DNA from: Micrasema longulum
Lineage: Eukaryota > Arthropoda > Insecta > Trichoptera > Brachycentridae
Reading direction: 5' to 3'
Assembly: GCA_022494885.1 (NCBI GenBank)
Contig: JAGVSM010001664.1
Span: 35,508 to 99,507 of the forward strand
DNA: 64,000 nucleotides
Shown: positions 44,935 to 59,900 of the stretch, piece by piece
How positions within the stretch are numbered: position 1 is the stretch's first letter
How the letters are laid out: the number at the start of each line of letters is the position of its first letter
Notes under the pieces: generated by a model
Told to the model about the DNA's origin: nothing
Database searches by the model: none
What the model saw: only the letters and a program-made list of their open reading frames with translations
Made by a program: the position numbers and the translations under genes

Positions 44935-47900
44935 CTAAAAAAAAAAAACTAATGTTATTATCACTCATATCACTCCCTCCCACTTCTGCTCAATGTACTT
45001 CATAGTCCTAACGCTCCTATATACCTGCGTGAAAAATTTCAACGCTTATCAGTTCATGGTTTACCTCTTCGTTCTAATCCTCAAGGCACTCTCTTTAATA
45101 CCCATCCACAATTTCTCTTTCTTCTCTAACTCATATAGTGTCCATGCGGCTCGACTGTGGAATCATCTCCCATCCACCATCAAAGATGTTACTACATTAT
45201 CTCTGTTTAAATCACGTCTGAAGAAACATCTCCTTTGTCTTCCTTAATCTCTCCTCCTTTCCTTTTCCTTTTTCATCTTTTTTCCTTTTTCCCATTAAGT
45301 AATAGTTTCGATTTAAGGTGATTTATAAACAAATACGTTTATTTCTATTTTTATATATTTTTAACTTTTTAATCTTTTTTTTTCTATTGAATATGTTCTG
45401 TGACTTGAATTATAAAAATAAAACTTTTATTTTATTGGTTGGTTGGAAGAAATTGCTATTTGGCAATAAGCCTGCCAATGTACAAATAACATTATGTACA
45501 AAAAGTTAAATAAATAAATAAAAATAAATATCAACCATTTCTATCTTACCTGGTGCTCAATCACAGATAACTATCGATGTGCTAATAATCGACCTGATAA
45601 CAATTTGTTTATCATATTCGCGATCACAATGAAACATCCGTGAACACCTAATATTAAATGTCTAATTATTAACGTTTCGCGACGTATAATCCTGCGCAAT
45701 CACATATTTAAATTTCACCGGTGTAAATATGGAAAATATTCCAAAATTGTTATTTTTATTTGTTTATTATTTATCATGCTATTCGTTACCTTTAGCCGGC
45801 GGTTGGCAAGCCAAATGTCAAGAAAAGCAGTCGCCATAGAAATTGTAATTTAATTTTCACTTTTTTGTATAAGATACCTTACTATTTTGCAAATGCAATA
45901 TATTGTATTATTTTTTATAGTAAAAGCCGATTTTTTGCCAGTGAACTGTATTTATTTACACGGAAAACAAAAATCAAACTGACACGAGCGTTGACTTAGA
46001 GATTACACACGCGTTGACTTATGACCGCGATAGCTTAAGCATGTTCATTGTGATCGCTCAAATGCTTAGCATCTTTTTAAGCATGCCGATAGTTATTTGT
46101 GATTGAATGAACAGGATTATAAAGGAGTTGCATCTTTGGGGTTAGGATAGAGGATAGCCGAGACTAATATTCGTATCATCTGTTATGCTGACGATGCTGC
46201 AATTGTAGCAGAGTCTGAGGATGACTTGCAAAGACTACTGCACAAGTTCTACCAGGCGGCGAAGAAAATATGACCATCTCCATTAATAAGACTTCAAGAA
46301 GATTCAAGCAAGTCATCGAAGACAATCTGATAGAGCAGGTGATGCAATTAAAATATCTGGGTGTTGAGATACCCAGCCACGGTGATCTCTACAATGAAGT
46401 TGAGGAGCAAACTAATAAGGCAGCAGTGATATCCGGCTGTTTAAAAGGCAGAATCGAGTTGTGGTCCCGTGGCTAGAGTCTCGGGCTCACGGCTAAAAGG
46501 ACCAATGTGAGATGTGGCAAGAGACCGCAGTACTAGAGAGGCCACGTGTCCACTTCCCAAGAGGATGGCTCCCGTTCAAGAACAGATTAATGATCTGGAC
46601 TCTCAAAGTGGGGGAAAAACCCTCTAGTGGGTGCTGAAGGCCTTCAGGGGAGCGGTAGAAGGCCCAGAGAAAATTGGGAGTGTGACGGCCTAAGGGGCGA
46701 TGGCTGATTAAAAGAAATGTATCATGTATCGAAGGTCGAAATGGAATATTGATTGAAAAGGTGATGAAGGCTGATCACCTTACCTTCATGTAACAGATGC
46801 ACCATTGGGTACGGACAGGGGTATGATTATGATGGCGATGATTTAACCATTAAATAAGAAAACGTTGAGCGCTTTACCAATTAGGCTGTACATTGTGTGG
46901 CCGACCAAATAGTTCAATTTTTCTTGTTCCTGGACTGAGGCGTTCGATGATTCCGTAGATCTCATCGGGCTTGTGCGAAGTCGCGCGTACTTCCGCGACA
47001 ATCACATCGCAGTCCAGACTGCGGTTCAGGTGAGTAGGTCGCCCCTTCATACCAACCTGTAGAACAGAAAAAAAAGAATGAGCTTTCATATTTCTACAAT
47101 CAATAATATTAACGACAAAAAGTAAAGGTTTCAGGAGAAGGTTTTTTTATGATGAAAAAATTATTACTAGGATTTTGACAAAAACAAAAATACTGTTTTA
47201 TGGAAATTTTGTATATTTGTAAATATTGTATTTTTTTTCGTTATAATGGCTGTTTTTTTCTTTTGGTAAATAAAAATAAATATAAAGTTTATATTTGAAG
47301 CACTAACTTTGTGGTTATTCATTATAATAAAATAAATAAAACAACTTTGTTTTTAAGTTACGTAAACCTTGACAAAGAAGCTTGTTTGCTTTGAAACCGG
47401 TCGGTGAAAAATAAAAATTAATGGTTAAAAACAAAGTTGTTTAATTTATTTTATTAAAAATAAATATCCTTAAATGTGGCAGGTAAATTTTATAGAGCAA
47501 TGATATTTTTTACACTTGTGCAGGGGGCAATAAGGAACACTTTTCCTTAAAAAAACGCAACTCGCCAAAAGTGTTGCTTAGGTTGTTCTGCCGATTACGG
47601 CTCGATATATCGTTTTGCTAAAATTTTATTTCACCAAAAAATAAATCTCATATAGAAGAATCGATTTCCATTAAAAAAACACATATAGTTTTTTTTTGGA
47701 GATATTTATTTATTTATATATAATCCCAATAGGCATTTTTATGGACACATTTATACAAAGAAAATTATCATAAAAAAAGTAGAAAGACTCAATGGTTTAT
47801 AGTAGACTTTGTGGGAGTGGAAGCGGGAGAGAGGTGTTTATAATTGAATTTGATTTAGTGATCGTTTGAAAGAAGACAACTTGTTATTAAAGAAATCAAG

Positions 47901-50900
47901 ACTGGTATGTTTGTTGGCAGACCTAAGAATTCTGGGCATAGGGGAATGAAAACCATAGTTAGATCTATGGTTATCGGTATGAAAGAGTAAGTTTTGTCTG
48001 AGGTTTCTAGTTGGGATATTTAATTTTATTGAGCTCAGTAGTTCAGGCTCATCAAAGAGTGAGTTGAGAATTTTAAATAGGATTATAAGGTCGGATTTAT
48101 ATTCAAGGTAGTTTCTAACGAAAATTATTTTCAGGCGTTGCCTAGTATGTGAAATAATTCAGTCAGATGAATCTCTTCACAACAATAAAGGTTTCAGCTC
48201 TTTAAAATCAACAGATGGAAGAATTGAAGAAATATGGATGTTCAAACATAGGCAAAAATGGTGAATGTTACACAGTGTGTAAAGTGGCCACTTAAACCAG
48301 CCAATGACAGGTCATAAGCCCTGTGCCTTGACTTCCATATTCCCTTATTTAAGGTATTCTCCATCCCTGTTGTAATTTGTTAATCTAGTTTCTAACTCAT
48401 TAAACGCATATAGGTCTCTGGGTAAGCCCAACCTCTAGCCTATCTTTCTCAAAAATCGATGTTGAACTGATTCAATATTCTTGATGTGAACATCATAATA
48501 TGGAGACCAGATAACAGAGGAATACTCTAGGTGCGGGCGAACTAGGGAACAGAAGAGAGTTTTAAGGGTATTGATATTTTTGAAGTCAGCTGTGCTTCTG
48601 TTAATAAATCCAAGAAGTTTTAAGGATTTATTGATAACATGTTCAATATGAATTGTAAAAGAAAGTTTAGTGTCAAGTATAATACCCAAATCTCGTATAC
48701 TAGACACAGAAGATAATATTTCATCGTTCAGTGAGTAGTCGTATATGATTGGATTTTCCAGACGAAAAAATCTCATAACCTTGCACTTACTTAAGGTGAG
48801 ATGTAGATTATTGGATGAGCACCAGGTGCTAAAAGACAATAAGTCAGATTGTCATAGTGAACAATCGGAAGGGCTGTTAATCTGTTTGAGAATATTAGTG
48901 TCATCAGCAAACAGCCAAATTGATGAAGTAAGAAAAGCATTTTTTATATCATTGATGGACAGATTGAATAGCAAAGGAGCAAGGTGAGCACCCTGTGGTA
49001 CATCCGAAGATACATTAACGCTGTTTGAGATGGAATTATTTACCCTTACAAACTGTTTCCTTTCACTGAGATATGACTTAAAGAAAGATAACAATGGATT
49101 ACGAATTCCAAACGAATTAATTTCGCTTTGTGAAAACAGTCCTCAATGGGGAACTTCAGCCTTACGGGAAATTGGATACAATAAATGTTTTCTTGCAGGC
49201 GGTAAAAATTAGAGCACTCAATTGTACGGCAAAGTTTCCTGAAAATGTACAAAAAAAATTATAAAAAACATTTCAATAAAAACGACGAATGACGTCACTG
49301 GTTCATATGAATCAACCACTGATAATAAATTTATGGAAGATTTCCGGTTTGCTTGCCGTGAATGGACCGATGGGCAGAACTGATCGAGAATAAGCGGAAG
49401 AGAATCTCTGACGTCACAGAATACGAAACTTTTAAAAATCGCAGCGCTGATAATACGATATATAAAAATTGAAAAAAAATTGTTTGGCTTAGTTTAATAG
49501 TAATTAACACGGAACTTCCTCATTGGGAGCGATTGTGGAAAAGAAAAAGAAGACAAATAGTCTTACCAAACAATGTTCCTTTCCGTGGTTGAGCCAGTGT
49601 CCCGTTCTTCCCGTCCGAATGATCCTCTGCAGTTGGTTAGTTTTGACCCATATAATTTCGTCCACTCTCTCGTAACCCCACAGTTTTAGACATTCTCTCC
49701 CCAACTCCATAGCTCTGAAATCATATACATATTACAATAACAGTCTACTAAACGGTTACAATAGTAAATGTTTGTCCCAAGTGGCAAAATTAGCAGTTCA
49801 CAATGGAGTCCTGGTCCCGACTCGATGTATGGGAGCAAAGAATAATAATGAAAGTAGTTTGAATGCTGTCGAAATGCAATCTCTCAGGCGAATGAGTGGT
49901 AAAACTATGTACGATAGATCATTGATCTATTCTTGAACTGGAGCCGTGCTCTTGGGAAGTGGAGCACCAGCTTTCTTTCCATATTTTTGGCGATGTCCCA
50001 CTGGTATATTGTGAGCATTCACATGGAGAGTTCTTGTACAATACATTCTATTCACTGTGAATGGAGGGGTTATACTAAAACAGGTAGAAGAATTTGTGTA
50101 TCTGGGAAGTATGTTTACTAGGGATAGAATGACTGAAAAAGATATTGATAGGAGGGTGAGTGCCAGGAACAGAGTGAGCGGTGCATTCAAATCAACATAG
50201 GCAAAAATAATGTTTGTCGCGAGAGGCAAAATCGGCAGTTCAAAATGGAATCTGAGTCTCGACCCTGATGTATGGGAGCAATGTATGGACTTGGAAAAAC
50301 AGGGATGAAAGTAGGCTGAATGCTGTCGAAATGAGATATCTCAGGCAAATGTGTGGTAAAACTATGTACGATAGATGCACAAATTTTGAGATCTGTACAT
50401 TATGCAAGGCGGAGGTAAGCATTATAAAAAAAATCAAGAAACTATGCATCTTTGCAGGGCATTTCACAGATAATCATATTATGAAAATGATTTTTTTAAA
50501 TTGGCATTTAGGATAGCTCAGAATTTGGCTTTCTTACACAAAAAGGTTGCCAATCTATCGTGTAGATGATCTTTTGATTCTATCACTTTTGATTCTATCA
50601 CGGTAACACTTGATTGCTAACCAAACTCGGTTATGGTAAATCGTTGTCGACATTGAAGATTTAATTACCTGCCCGTAACCCAGAGGAAGATGAGCCCGTG
50701 GTCCTGCAGCTGTGGTACTCCGAGCTGCCTCATCTCATCATCAGACATGGTTCCATAAGGCAACTCCATGTGAATGTCCCAGGGAGGGTCTGCCATTATC
50801 ACAGCAAATTTTCCTAGAAAGAAAAAATATTAAATACTCATTTGAGTCATCCATGCACACATATATGAATGCATACATATTCCAGATGCATACACACATC

Positions 50901-53900
50901 AACATGCATATATAAAACATACACAAACACATACATTACATGCGGTACATGTACATATTATAAACCACTCAAGAAAAATAAATTTTCTGTATAAATGCAA
51001 TGTGCAGTTAAATATGTCTACATTAATACTGAGTCCATTATAATTTTTACAGGTACGTCAAAAAAAATATTTTAGGTATAATTATTTTTACAAGTAGGCA
51101 TACAAAAAAGGAAATGTAATCTGGTAAAGCGAAGAGGAAAACGGAAACCAATATTTTGTAAAAGGTATGGCGAATCAACCATATTATTTAGAATTTTGAA
51201 AAGAAAAATTAAATCACATGTAAGACTCCTTTTTTGTAATGATTCCATATTAAATTTAATTTTTAAAAATTAAATGCAATATTTTTTTATAATCAAACCG
51301 TGTAAAATATCAAAACTTAGGAATTCTAAAAGCATTTATTGTAACCTTTTTTTTTTTTTTTTAAAAGGAATAACCAGCTAAGCCTCTATTTTGAGGCTTG
51401 TCAGCAGGTGGGATAGAGGGGACATGGAAGGAGGTAATGAAAAATACACCACAACACCCAGACCAATTGAGAAAAAAACTTTCTTGGATTTTTTTCTCTC
51501 AACTGGCGGGAATCGAACCCGTGACGCCAATTTCACAGTTGGCCGTCTAACCAACTGCGCCACAGCGCCTTCTTTCCTTGAACTGTTCTATGATCAATAG
51601 TGTGATAGTCAAACATTTAAGGAATTACAAAAAAAATATCTAAGACACGAATTATATTTTCTGACAAACTAAATACTTTACGAAATTAAAATTATGTGAA
51701 TTAAAATTAAATAAATTACTTATTATTATTTTATTGTTCAGCCCTCTTCTATAAGTTGTTTACATGTGATCCGCTCGTTAAATGTTGTTAAATCTTTCGC
51801 TCATTTGCAACAATTTTACAAAACCTTGCAACAAAAACATTGGTAAATTAAGGCATGTATCACTCAAATTTGAAATAATTTGAAAAAAAATATTTTAGGA
51901 GCAAAAATTCACAAACATTTCTTGTATATTCACGAACAGGCCATGCCTTTAATAATAATATTTGGCTGATTTATATAGCGCCATTTTTGTAAAAAATCAC
52001 CTCAAGGGCGCTTTACAATTGTATATCTAAACATACATTCTAACTAAACTTAAGTGATACATTATATTTCCAGATTTAAAATTGAGGGTATGATAGTTTA
52101 AAGAAGTGGGATTTTAGTTGGGATCTGAACTGACTGGGACTGTCGATGATTCGTAAGCTTGAAGGCAATTGGTTCCAGGCAGAGGGGCCGGCGGCGGCAA
52201 AAGCACGATCTCCAAATCTAGTGTTTATTTGTATTATTATTACTATTTTTACTGCTAATATGTATTTCATTGCTATGTAATTATCCTTTATTTTTTTAAT
52301 ACTCTGTTTTACCTTTTATGTATATTGTAAAAAAAACAAAAAATTAAAAATAAATAAACCTACACGAAAAACATTCACTTCAAGGGATTTCATCATAACT
52401 TGGACATCTGTTGATCTTGGAAAGTAATAAACAGCGCAGTTAGCTCATAAACCCGCCATGGTCCATGAGGATTTGTGTGAGTTTGTGAGAGTTGTAGAGC
52501 GCCTGTCTTTACTGCAGTATAGTCAATTGGTAATTGATCTAAGGATAGGTGGCAATATTGCATTTCTCATTGCAAGAGGTATGTAGTTCATTCCAGAGTC
52601 GGGCACCTTGAATAGCAGAGTAATGTTTAATAAATAATTGATTTAAAATGTTTACCTAAAACAGTCATGTCCAGAAATCTGAGGTCACACTGGACCCACT
52701 GAGGTGGATAAAGTACGGTGGGGTCGCCTGATGCGGCCGCTCCTGATATTCTGCTCAGCGTGCTGGAACTCGATAATCTAGATCCTGGAAACACAGGCAA
52801 AAGTCAGAACATCACAATCGGAAATAAACGAGAAAATGGTAAAATTTCGCACGTCAGAAAACTAACCTTGAAATCAGCCAGAAAATTGAACCGAATTCAA
52901 AATTACAAAAAAAAAATGCACTAGACGCCCATTTTATAGGTAAAATAACGCAGTGCAAAAAAAGATTAACAAATTACAACGGGGATGGAGAATACCTTAA
53001 ATAAGGGAATATGGAAGTCTAGGCATTTACAGGGCTTATGACCTGTCATTGGCTGGTTTAAGTGGCCACTTTACACACTGTGTAACATTCACCATTTTGC
53101 CTATGTTTGAACATCCATATTTCTTCTATTCTTCCATTTGTTGATTTTAGTGAAGTTAAAGAGCTGAAACCTTTATAGGCGCCTCTCTAGGTTACGCATT
53201 ATTACTCTGAGGTTAGTTTAGTTTGTTTTGTGATGTAAAACCGATCAAATAAGGCTTTGTTTTTTACAGAGCAACACAAGCATTTTATTAGTCAATCAAT
53301 TCAAAGGAATTAATGTTATAAATATATAGTTTAACTTTTAAAAATAAACAGAAAATAAATAAGAAGTTTACATTAGTCGACATAATTACCTGATCCGTTT
53401 GGGACTCCCGAGGACACAGCGAGGGACTGGGAACAGCCCTGCGACACCCAGTTAGAGTTACCGGAAGTGGGAACGCTCCCGCCAGCCTCTCCATCTTTTT
53501 GCTGCACAGACCCGTCTACTTCATAATGCACGTATCTAAACAATTCATTTGCAAATTAGGACACAATACTGATTAGACTAATGGATTTTTGCAACAAATC
53601 AAGATCTAAATAACTCCGTAGGGAGGAAATCCAGCCTGTTTACAGACATTTGGACATACTCAAAACATTGTTAGATATTTATTATTGTTATTATTAATAA
53701 TACACTAGCAGCTATTAAGCTGATGCGTGTATGTCAAGTGTACATGGTTATTAAACATTATAAATTGATGTGTGCATCTAGTTAACATGAACTGAACTAG
53801 CACCAATCACTTTCTCGGGAAGGCCATTCCATTTCTCCACTCGGTTTGTCAGGAAGTTCTTCCCGGGGTTGGATGAGAAGGAGGCAGTGTTTAGTTTCAA

Positions 53901-56900
53901 TGAATGACCTCTGAGATGGCGGTTTTCATTCATAGTGAACATTGATTTCAACTTGGATACATTATATTGCTCAGTTAAGATTTTTAATGTTTGAATGGAG
54001 TCACCACGCTACCTCCGCTCTTCCAGTGAACTTAACCCGAGCTCCCTTAAGCGGTCCTCGTATGATCTAATTCTTGGAGAATTTAAGAAATAATAAGTAG
54101 TAAGTAATAATTTAAGAGAGTTTAATTTATTTGTAACAAAAAAAAATAATTTGTAAAATATGTGACCATTTGATAGAAGCTCACAGATTTTTGACAAGTA
54201 AAACTGACCAACACACATAGTCACTTTTATTAGTAAATTTAAGATCCAAAGAATAGACCAAGTAACAGTTAGTCAATTTTACTTGTAGGTGATGTCACCA
54301 GTAAAGAGTTAGTTAAAGTTAGTAGTTAGTAAGTTGCTATACGTTTTGTATTTGACAGATACGGTTTTTTTTATAAAAAGTTAATTAATAAAATTTATTC
54401 TTTAGATTATTACGTAACACCTCTTAATTATTTATTCTTTTTCATTTATTTTGTATTTCTGTGTTTATTTAACCTTCATAAATATAAAAAAATGGATTAT
54501 TGAAATAAAAATCCGAAAAACATAATTTATAGTTATAAGATAAAATACTAACTCCCTAAATGAATGAAACAAAAATGATTATATGCAAAATTTCATTACA
54601 AATTTTACAGGTAAAATTGGTTGAGTTTTTCAATTTTTTTTTTATATAAAAGTGATAATGTTTTTTAAATATGTTTATACTTTACAATTAATTAATTTAT
54701 TTATGCTTTGTAAAGTTAGTTCTTAACATCTTAAGAACTAATTTAAACTTTAATAATATTACAATTTTTTTATCAAAATTTCTCAATAATATATTTTTTC
54801 AAATGAATTTGAAATATTTAACTAACTAACTAACTAACTAACCATCACGCCATTTCCCCAGAGGGGTAGGCAGAGAGGATAGAACGCCACACCACTCTGT
54901 CCTGGCACACTTCCTTTGCTTCCTTCACATTCATACATCTTCTCATGCACGCACGTCGATTTTTCCGACTTTTCACATGACCACTTTCAAGAATTTGTTG
55001 TACTTGATCATGCCATGTCTTTCTCGGCCTTCCTCGACTTCTACAACCAGACACATTCGCATCATAAATCTTTTAGCCGTTCTTTCATCATTCATTCGCT
55101 CCACATGACCAAACCATCGCAAAAGACCTTTCTTAATTTTGTCGATAATGCTTAACTCAGCCTTGCATTCTGCTCTAATTTCGACATTAGGGCACCTATC
55201 ATACATTGTTTTTCCGCACATTCGCCTGAGGGATCGCATTTCAACAACATTCAGTCTACTTTTGTCCCTTTTTTTCCAACTCCATGCTTCGCTTCCATAC
55301 ATTGGGGTTGGTACCAGAACTTCATTATGAACTGCTAATTTAGCCTCTTGCGATAGACACTTATTTGCTACGACAGACTTTAAGGCACCATTAACTCTGT
55401 TACCGGCACTAACCCTCCTTTCAATATCCTTGTCCATATTTCCATCTCTAGTAAACATACTACCCAGATATACAAATTCTTCGACCTGTTTCAAACTATC
55501 TCCATTTACTACAATCTTACATTTGAAATATTTAAATTTTTCTATTTCCTTTATTTCTTCAGGTAACTCAATACAGCTTCAATCCCTTGTAAAATGAGTT
55601 TTGAGATTCTGTTTTTCTCCTCATTGGTAATCTTATCTTTTTTTTACCCCTTGTTTCATATGTATGACATTGTTGGTTAAATTTTGTTATTGTTTTTATT
55701 TTATTAATCCCCTTAACTATTTTATGAATAAAAATGGCTACATTATATTTAATTTGCTGCTTTACAGTGAGCAAGCCAATTTCTTTGTGCATTCTTTCTA
55801 CATTAGAAAGAAATTAAAGTTGAAAGTACCGTACATATAATGTAAAATTACCAACCACCTGCATGAAAAATATGATCTTTGAGAAGCAATTGAACTCTAG
55901 AAAAACACTAAAAATGGCTCCCCTGAAAATGATTGATTTTGTCGCTTGGTCAATTTCTCGTGTATGCCCACGATATATTTATTGTAACGTGGATTCTACG
56001 AGCCACTAGAATGACATTACCTCCCCCCCTCTATACAATGAATAAAAAACATACTTGCAAGAGTCCATATGAAAGCAAGTGTTGAGGAAGGAACAGTCTC
56101 CGAGTGTCTCGTCAGTATGGGACTGAATTATTTTCTTGAAGTGCAGCTTCTTGCATATGTAGATGCCTTGCAAACTGATTTTCTGGTCGATTTCCTCCTT
56201 GATCGATGGCTCGCTGGATTGCTTCTGTTGCGAAGTGTGGTTGCGGAGACATTCAGCCCGAGTGCCGTGTGGGCAGAATTCCATCACTTGAGCGCCTGGG
56301 AAGAAATAAAAATTAATAAAAAATTGATCATAGAGCTAATTGAGGTTTTGACTCTTTTTAATCAAAAATCCTTAGGTTAGCTAAACATTACCTTAGTATA
56401 TAACGTATTAGTCCAAATATTATGCTACATTTTAAAATCAATCACCAGTTGTTTTTTTGCACAGTTTCAGGGATGTCAGAGGAGGGGTAATACGCATACA
56501 ATCAGCGATGTGATGCGATGTGTACCATCTGCGAGAGAGTGACATACGGCTCTCTTCCGCGGCCAATCGCCTTAATTTGAATAAGAGGTCATTAATCATT
56601 CCTTTCCGCACCTGATGGCGCATAGGGCACTGCATTGGTACACCAATTGCAGTGTATCTTGATCATTTCTGTTACATGAAGGTAAGATGATCAGTCTTAC
56701 ATTTCAAGTACTAGTCCAAGGGCTATGAAATATTGTAGTGTTAAAACACCCTTTAGAATAAATACTTCATTTCAACCATGCCAGGAATCGAACCCGAGAC
56801 CTCTTGCATGGTAGGCACACGCCCTGACCATTAACATCACGAGGCTGACAATAGAATCTCCTATAATGAAAGAATTAAATTATTCATCAAGGATTTAGAT

Positions 56901-59900
56901 TTAATTTTAGATACAGGTAGATTTATTATTAGTCTGAGTTAATCCAGTGTCAAGAATGTGCAGATTATACAACACCATTGAAAACATAGAGATTGACATT
57001 TTTGACGCAGGATTGTGTAGGTTTTAGCGTATACGAAATGCGTTTTTATACTGATAAATTATTTTTTACATTTTGATGGATTACATTGCTGGTTTTGTTT
57101 CGATGCATATTTTGTTTATTGTTTTTATTGGTATTTTATTGTTTTTATAAGTTTCATATTGATGAATGATTTTTTTAAATAATTTATTTTTGATCATTTT
57201 TATTGTTAATTTTATTTTAATATGTATTTTGTTAAGGTGTATTTTATTATTAACTCATACAATTTTTGCATTTTTTAAACTCATTTTATATAAATATGTA
57301 TTTAGTTAGTGTTTACAGGTAATTGATGAAAAATAGGTAGTGTCTATTTTTTTTATTGTTTCAATATTTATGTGGATTATGTATTATTTTTCGTTGTTTG
57401 TAAACCAAATAAATAAATAAAGGACACAGCAATGAGGGTGCGATACGGTCTGTGGATGCCTCAGGAGCCTTAATCTAAGTTGCTTACTTATAGGGTCTCC
57501 TGGAGGAGTCTGGTGATGTCCACATGCTCCACTATACTAGGAGCGGATGTAGAAAAAGCAGAAGACTTAATATTAGCAGCATTGGCTTACCTCCTTGTGA
57601 TTTAAACTTCTCTGCTAAGGACCTTTCTTTCGCTGTGGGTTTGCTCAGAAGATCTAAAATTTCTTCTCCCATTTTTTTGTTCTCTTTTTCTCGACTCGAT
57701 GGCATAGACAGAAGCGACTGAAACACAGTACAGTTATGCTAAAATGTGCATTTATAAGGCATGTGATTTAGCAAAGAAGATCAGAACATATCGTCCGAGG
57801 AAATCTGAAATGCTGCGAGGGACAGGGTGTAAATGGGTAGGAAAATATTGCCGTAAGGAAATATGCCTGCCCTTATATGAATACAAAGCAGGGGCGAATC
57901 GTCAAAGTAAGCGATTATACACAGCTTACCATTATATTTGACTACAAATTATAATAATTTATAGTAACCATGTTTATGGGAAAATATATAAAGTAATTGT
58001 TATTTATTATAAATCACCGTTTATATCTTTCTACAAAAAAATATCTATGAAGTGCGCCCAGTCCATTCTCACTGAACGATAAAACTAGCCGATTACCTCA
58101 GCTTAGTCTTCCATACAAAAAAGTAAACTGTATTTTTCGTCTTTAACCCAAGTCGGCTTTTTTAGTACTAAAACAAACTTACAGATTACAAATATTTTTA
58201 GAAGATTCTCTATTTGGAAACTAGTATTTCGAACATTATTTCCGAAGGACTATTTTTCTTTGATGGGATACCGTTGACATATTATGTATCACATAGGAGA
58301 GGTGGCGTTCGCAGTGGCCGTTTTAGGCATTATTAGTTTTAAAAGAAATCGGCCAGTGCTCAAGTCTTGACAGTACTGTCGATGACAGATCATAATGAAA
58401 ATATCTGTTGAATGTCATTGTGGTATGTGTTAATAAACTTTTGTACAAGTTTAGTATTCTAATAAAATAGTGTTGATAAAAGCTACATATATCGCGTGGT
58501 TAGTAATAATTGTCGTTTGAGTTGATTTTCACAGAACCACAGAAAAAGTAGTAATTTATAATAACATTACTTACATGTTATGTAAGTACTTATATGTAGT
58601 ACAAATTAATGAACATTTTTAATAGATTACCTATAAAATGAATCACGGCTCGCCACTGATACAAAGTGTTGAATAAATAAATAAACCGGGTTGTGGTCCC
58701 GTGGCAGTATTGTGGACTCACTGGCTAAAAGCTCAAGGTTCAAATCCCACTCAACCACAATTCGATTTCCGTTTTCGTCTAAGGGAAGAGACCATTGCAG
58801 GAGACGGCTGCGAGATATTGCATAGATTTATATACTATTAAGAGTGTTGTCCAGATGTTTATTGAAATATATGTTAATGCAATAATTTTTTATTTATCTT
58901 TTGCTATTATTTAATAATGTACATGCTTCCACTTTCCATTATGTTGTATACCAACTCAACACAGGGCTCTTGGCCTCATAGAGTTTGGGATACGTTATTA
59001 TTAACTCGAGAGTGGCTCGATGATTTGGGGGTCACATGACCTGAAGTACTCTATTATGATAGAGAAAATCCAAAAGAAGTTTCTGAGATATCTCTACATG
59101 AGAGAGTGCGGGTATTATCCTTGGCTCTACCCGACCGAGTTACTCCAGGGTATGCTTGGCTACAACAGTTTAGAGAATAGAAGGAATGTGTATTTCACTA
59201 CACATTTTTATAAATTGTTGCGCGGTATGATTGATAATTTTGAGATTATAATGAGCATTGGTTTGTATGTTCCTGATAATTACCTAAGACAGCGTCAGCA
59301 TAGATTGTTTCATATTCCGATATACAGGACAAACCGGCCTATGGTTATGCCGGTTGGAAGGGCTACCGCTATGCTGAACAACATCGCTCTGGATATTGAT
59401 CTGTTCCATGTATCCGAAGGGGTTTTCCGGAGCAGGATTCTCCTACTACTTTGACACGAGTCTCTTTCATGTATTTTTTTCTTTTTTATAATATGTACGT
59501 ATTGAATATATGTTTGTAATGTATATGTTATATTTAAAATAAATGAGTTGAATTGAATTGAATTTTTTTTTGTAATATACATGTATTTGTATGAATAATT
59601 TAATTTACTTACTAATATATCTGGTTCATTTTTCTTAATTGACTTTTTGTCATCTTTTTCTGTCCCCGTCTTTGCTACTTTTTCATTAGAATCGTCCACT
59701 TCATCTTCAGCTAAGAGCGGAGAAAAACATTAAATTATAACTCATACTTCTACTAATTATCCGGCATTAGAAAAAGTATAAAAATTGAAATTAATTAATA
59801 AATTAACGGGTTGAATTGGGCTGCTTCTGGAAAGCCGAAACACGTATTTGGAAATCACAAACAATTTGAAGGTTAAAGTCTACGACTCTTGTGTTCTGCC

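Noticed and set aside
49930..50229. Minus-strand 100-codon ORF
   Set aside because: Antisense shadow of the RTE-like fragment; the same antisense ORF recurs at 59965-60309 and 18493-18735 because the repeat does.
51500..51573. Possible tRNA gene on the minus strand
   Set aside because: Good B box, but the 5' and 3' ends do not pair and a SINE body follows.
53288..53494. 68-codon minus-strand ORF over METTL3 exon 7
   Set aside because: The real exon uses another frame, giving YVHYEVDGS after splicing to exon 6.
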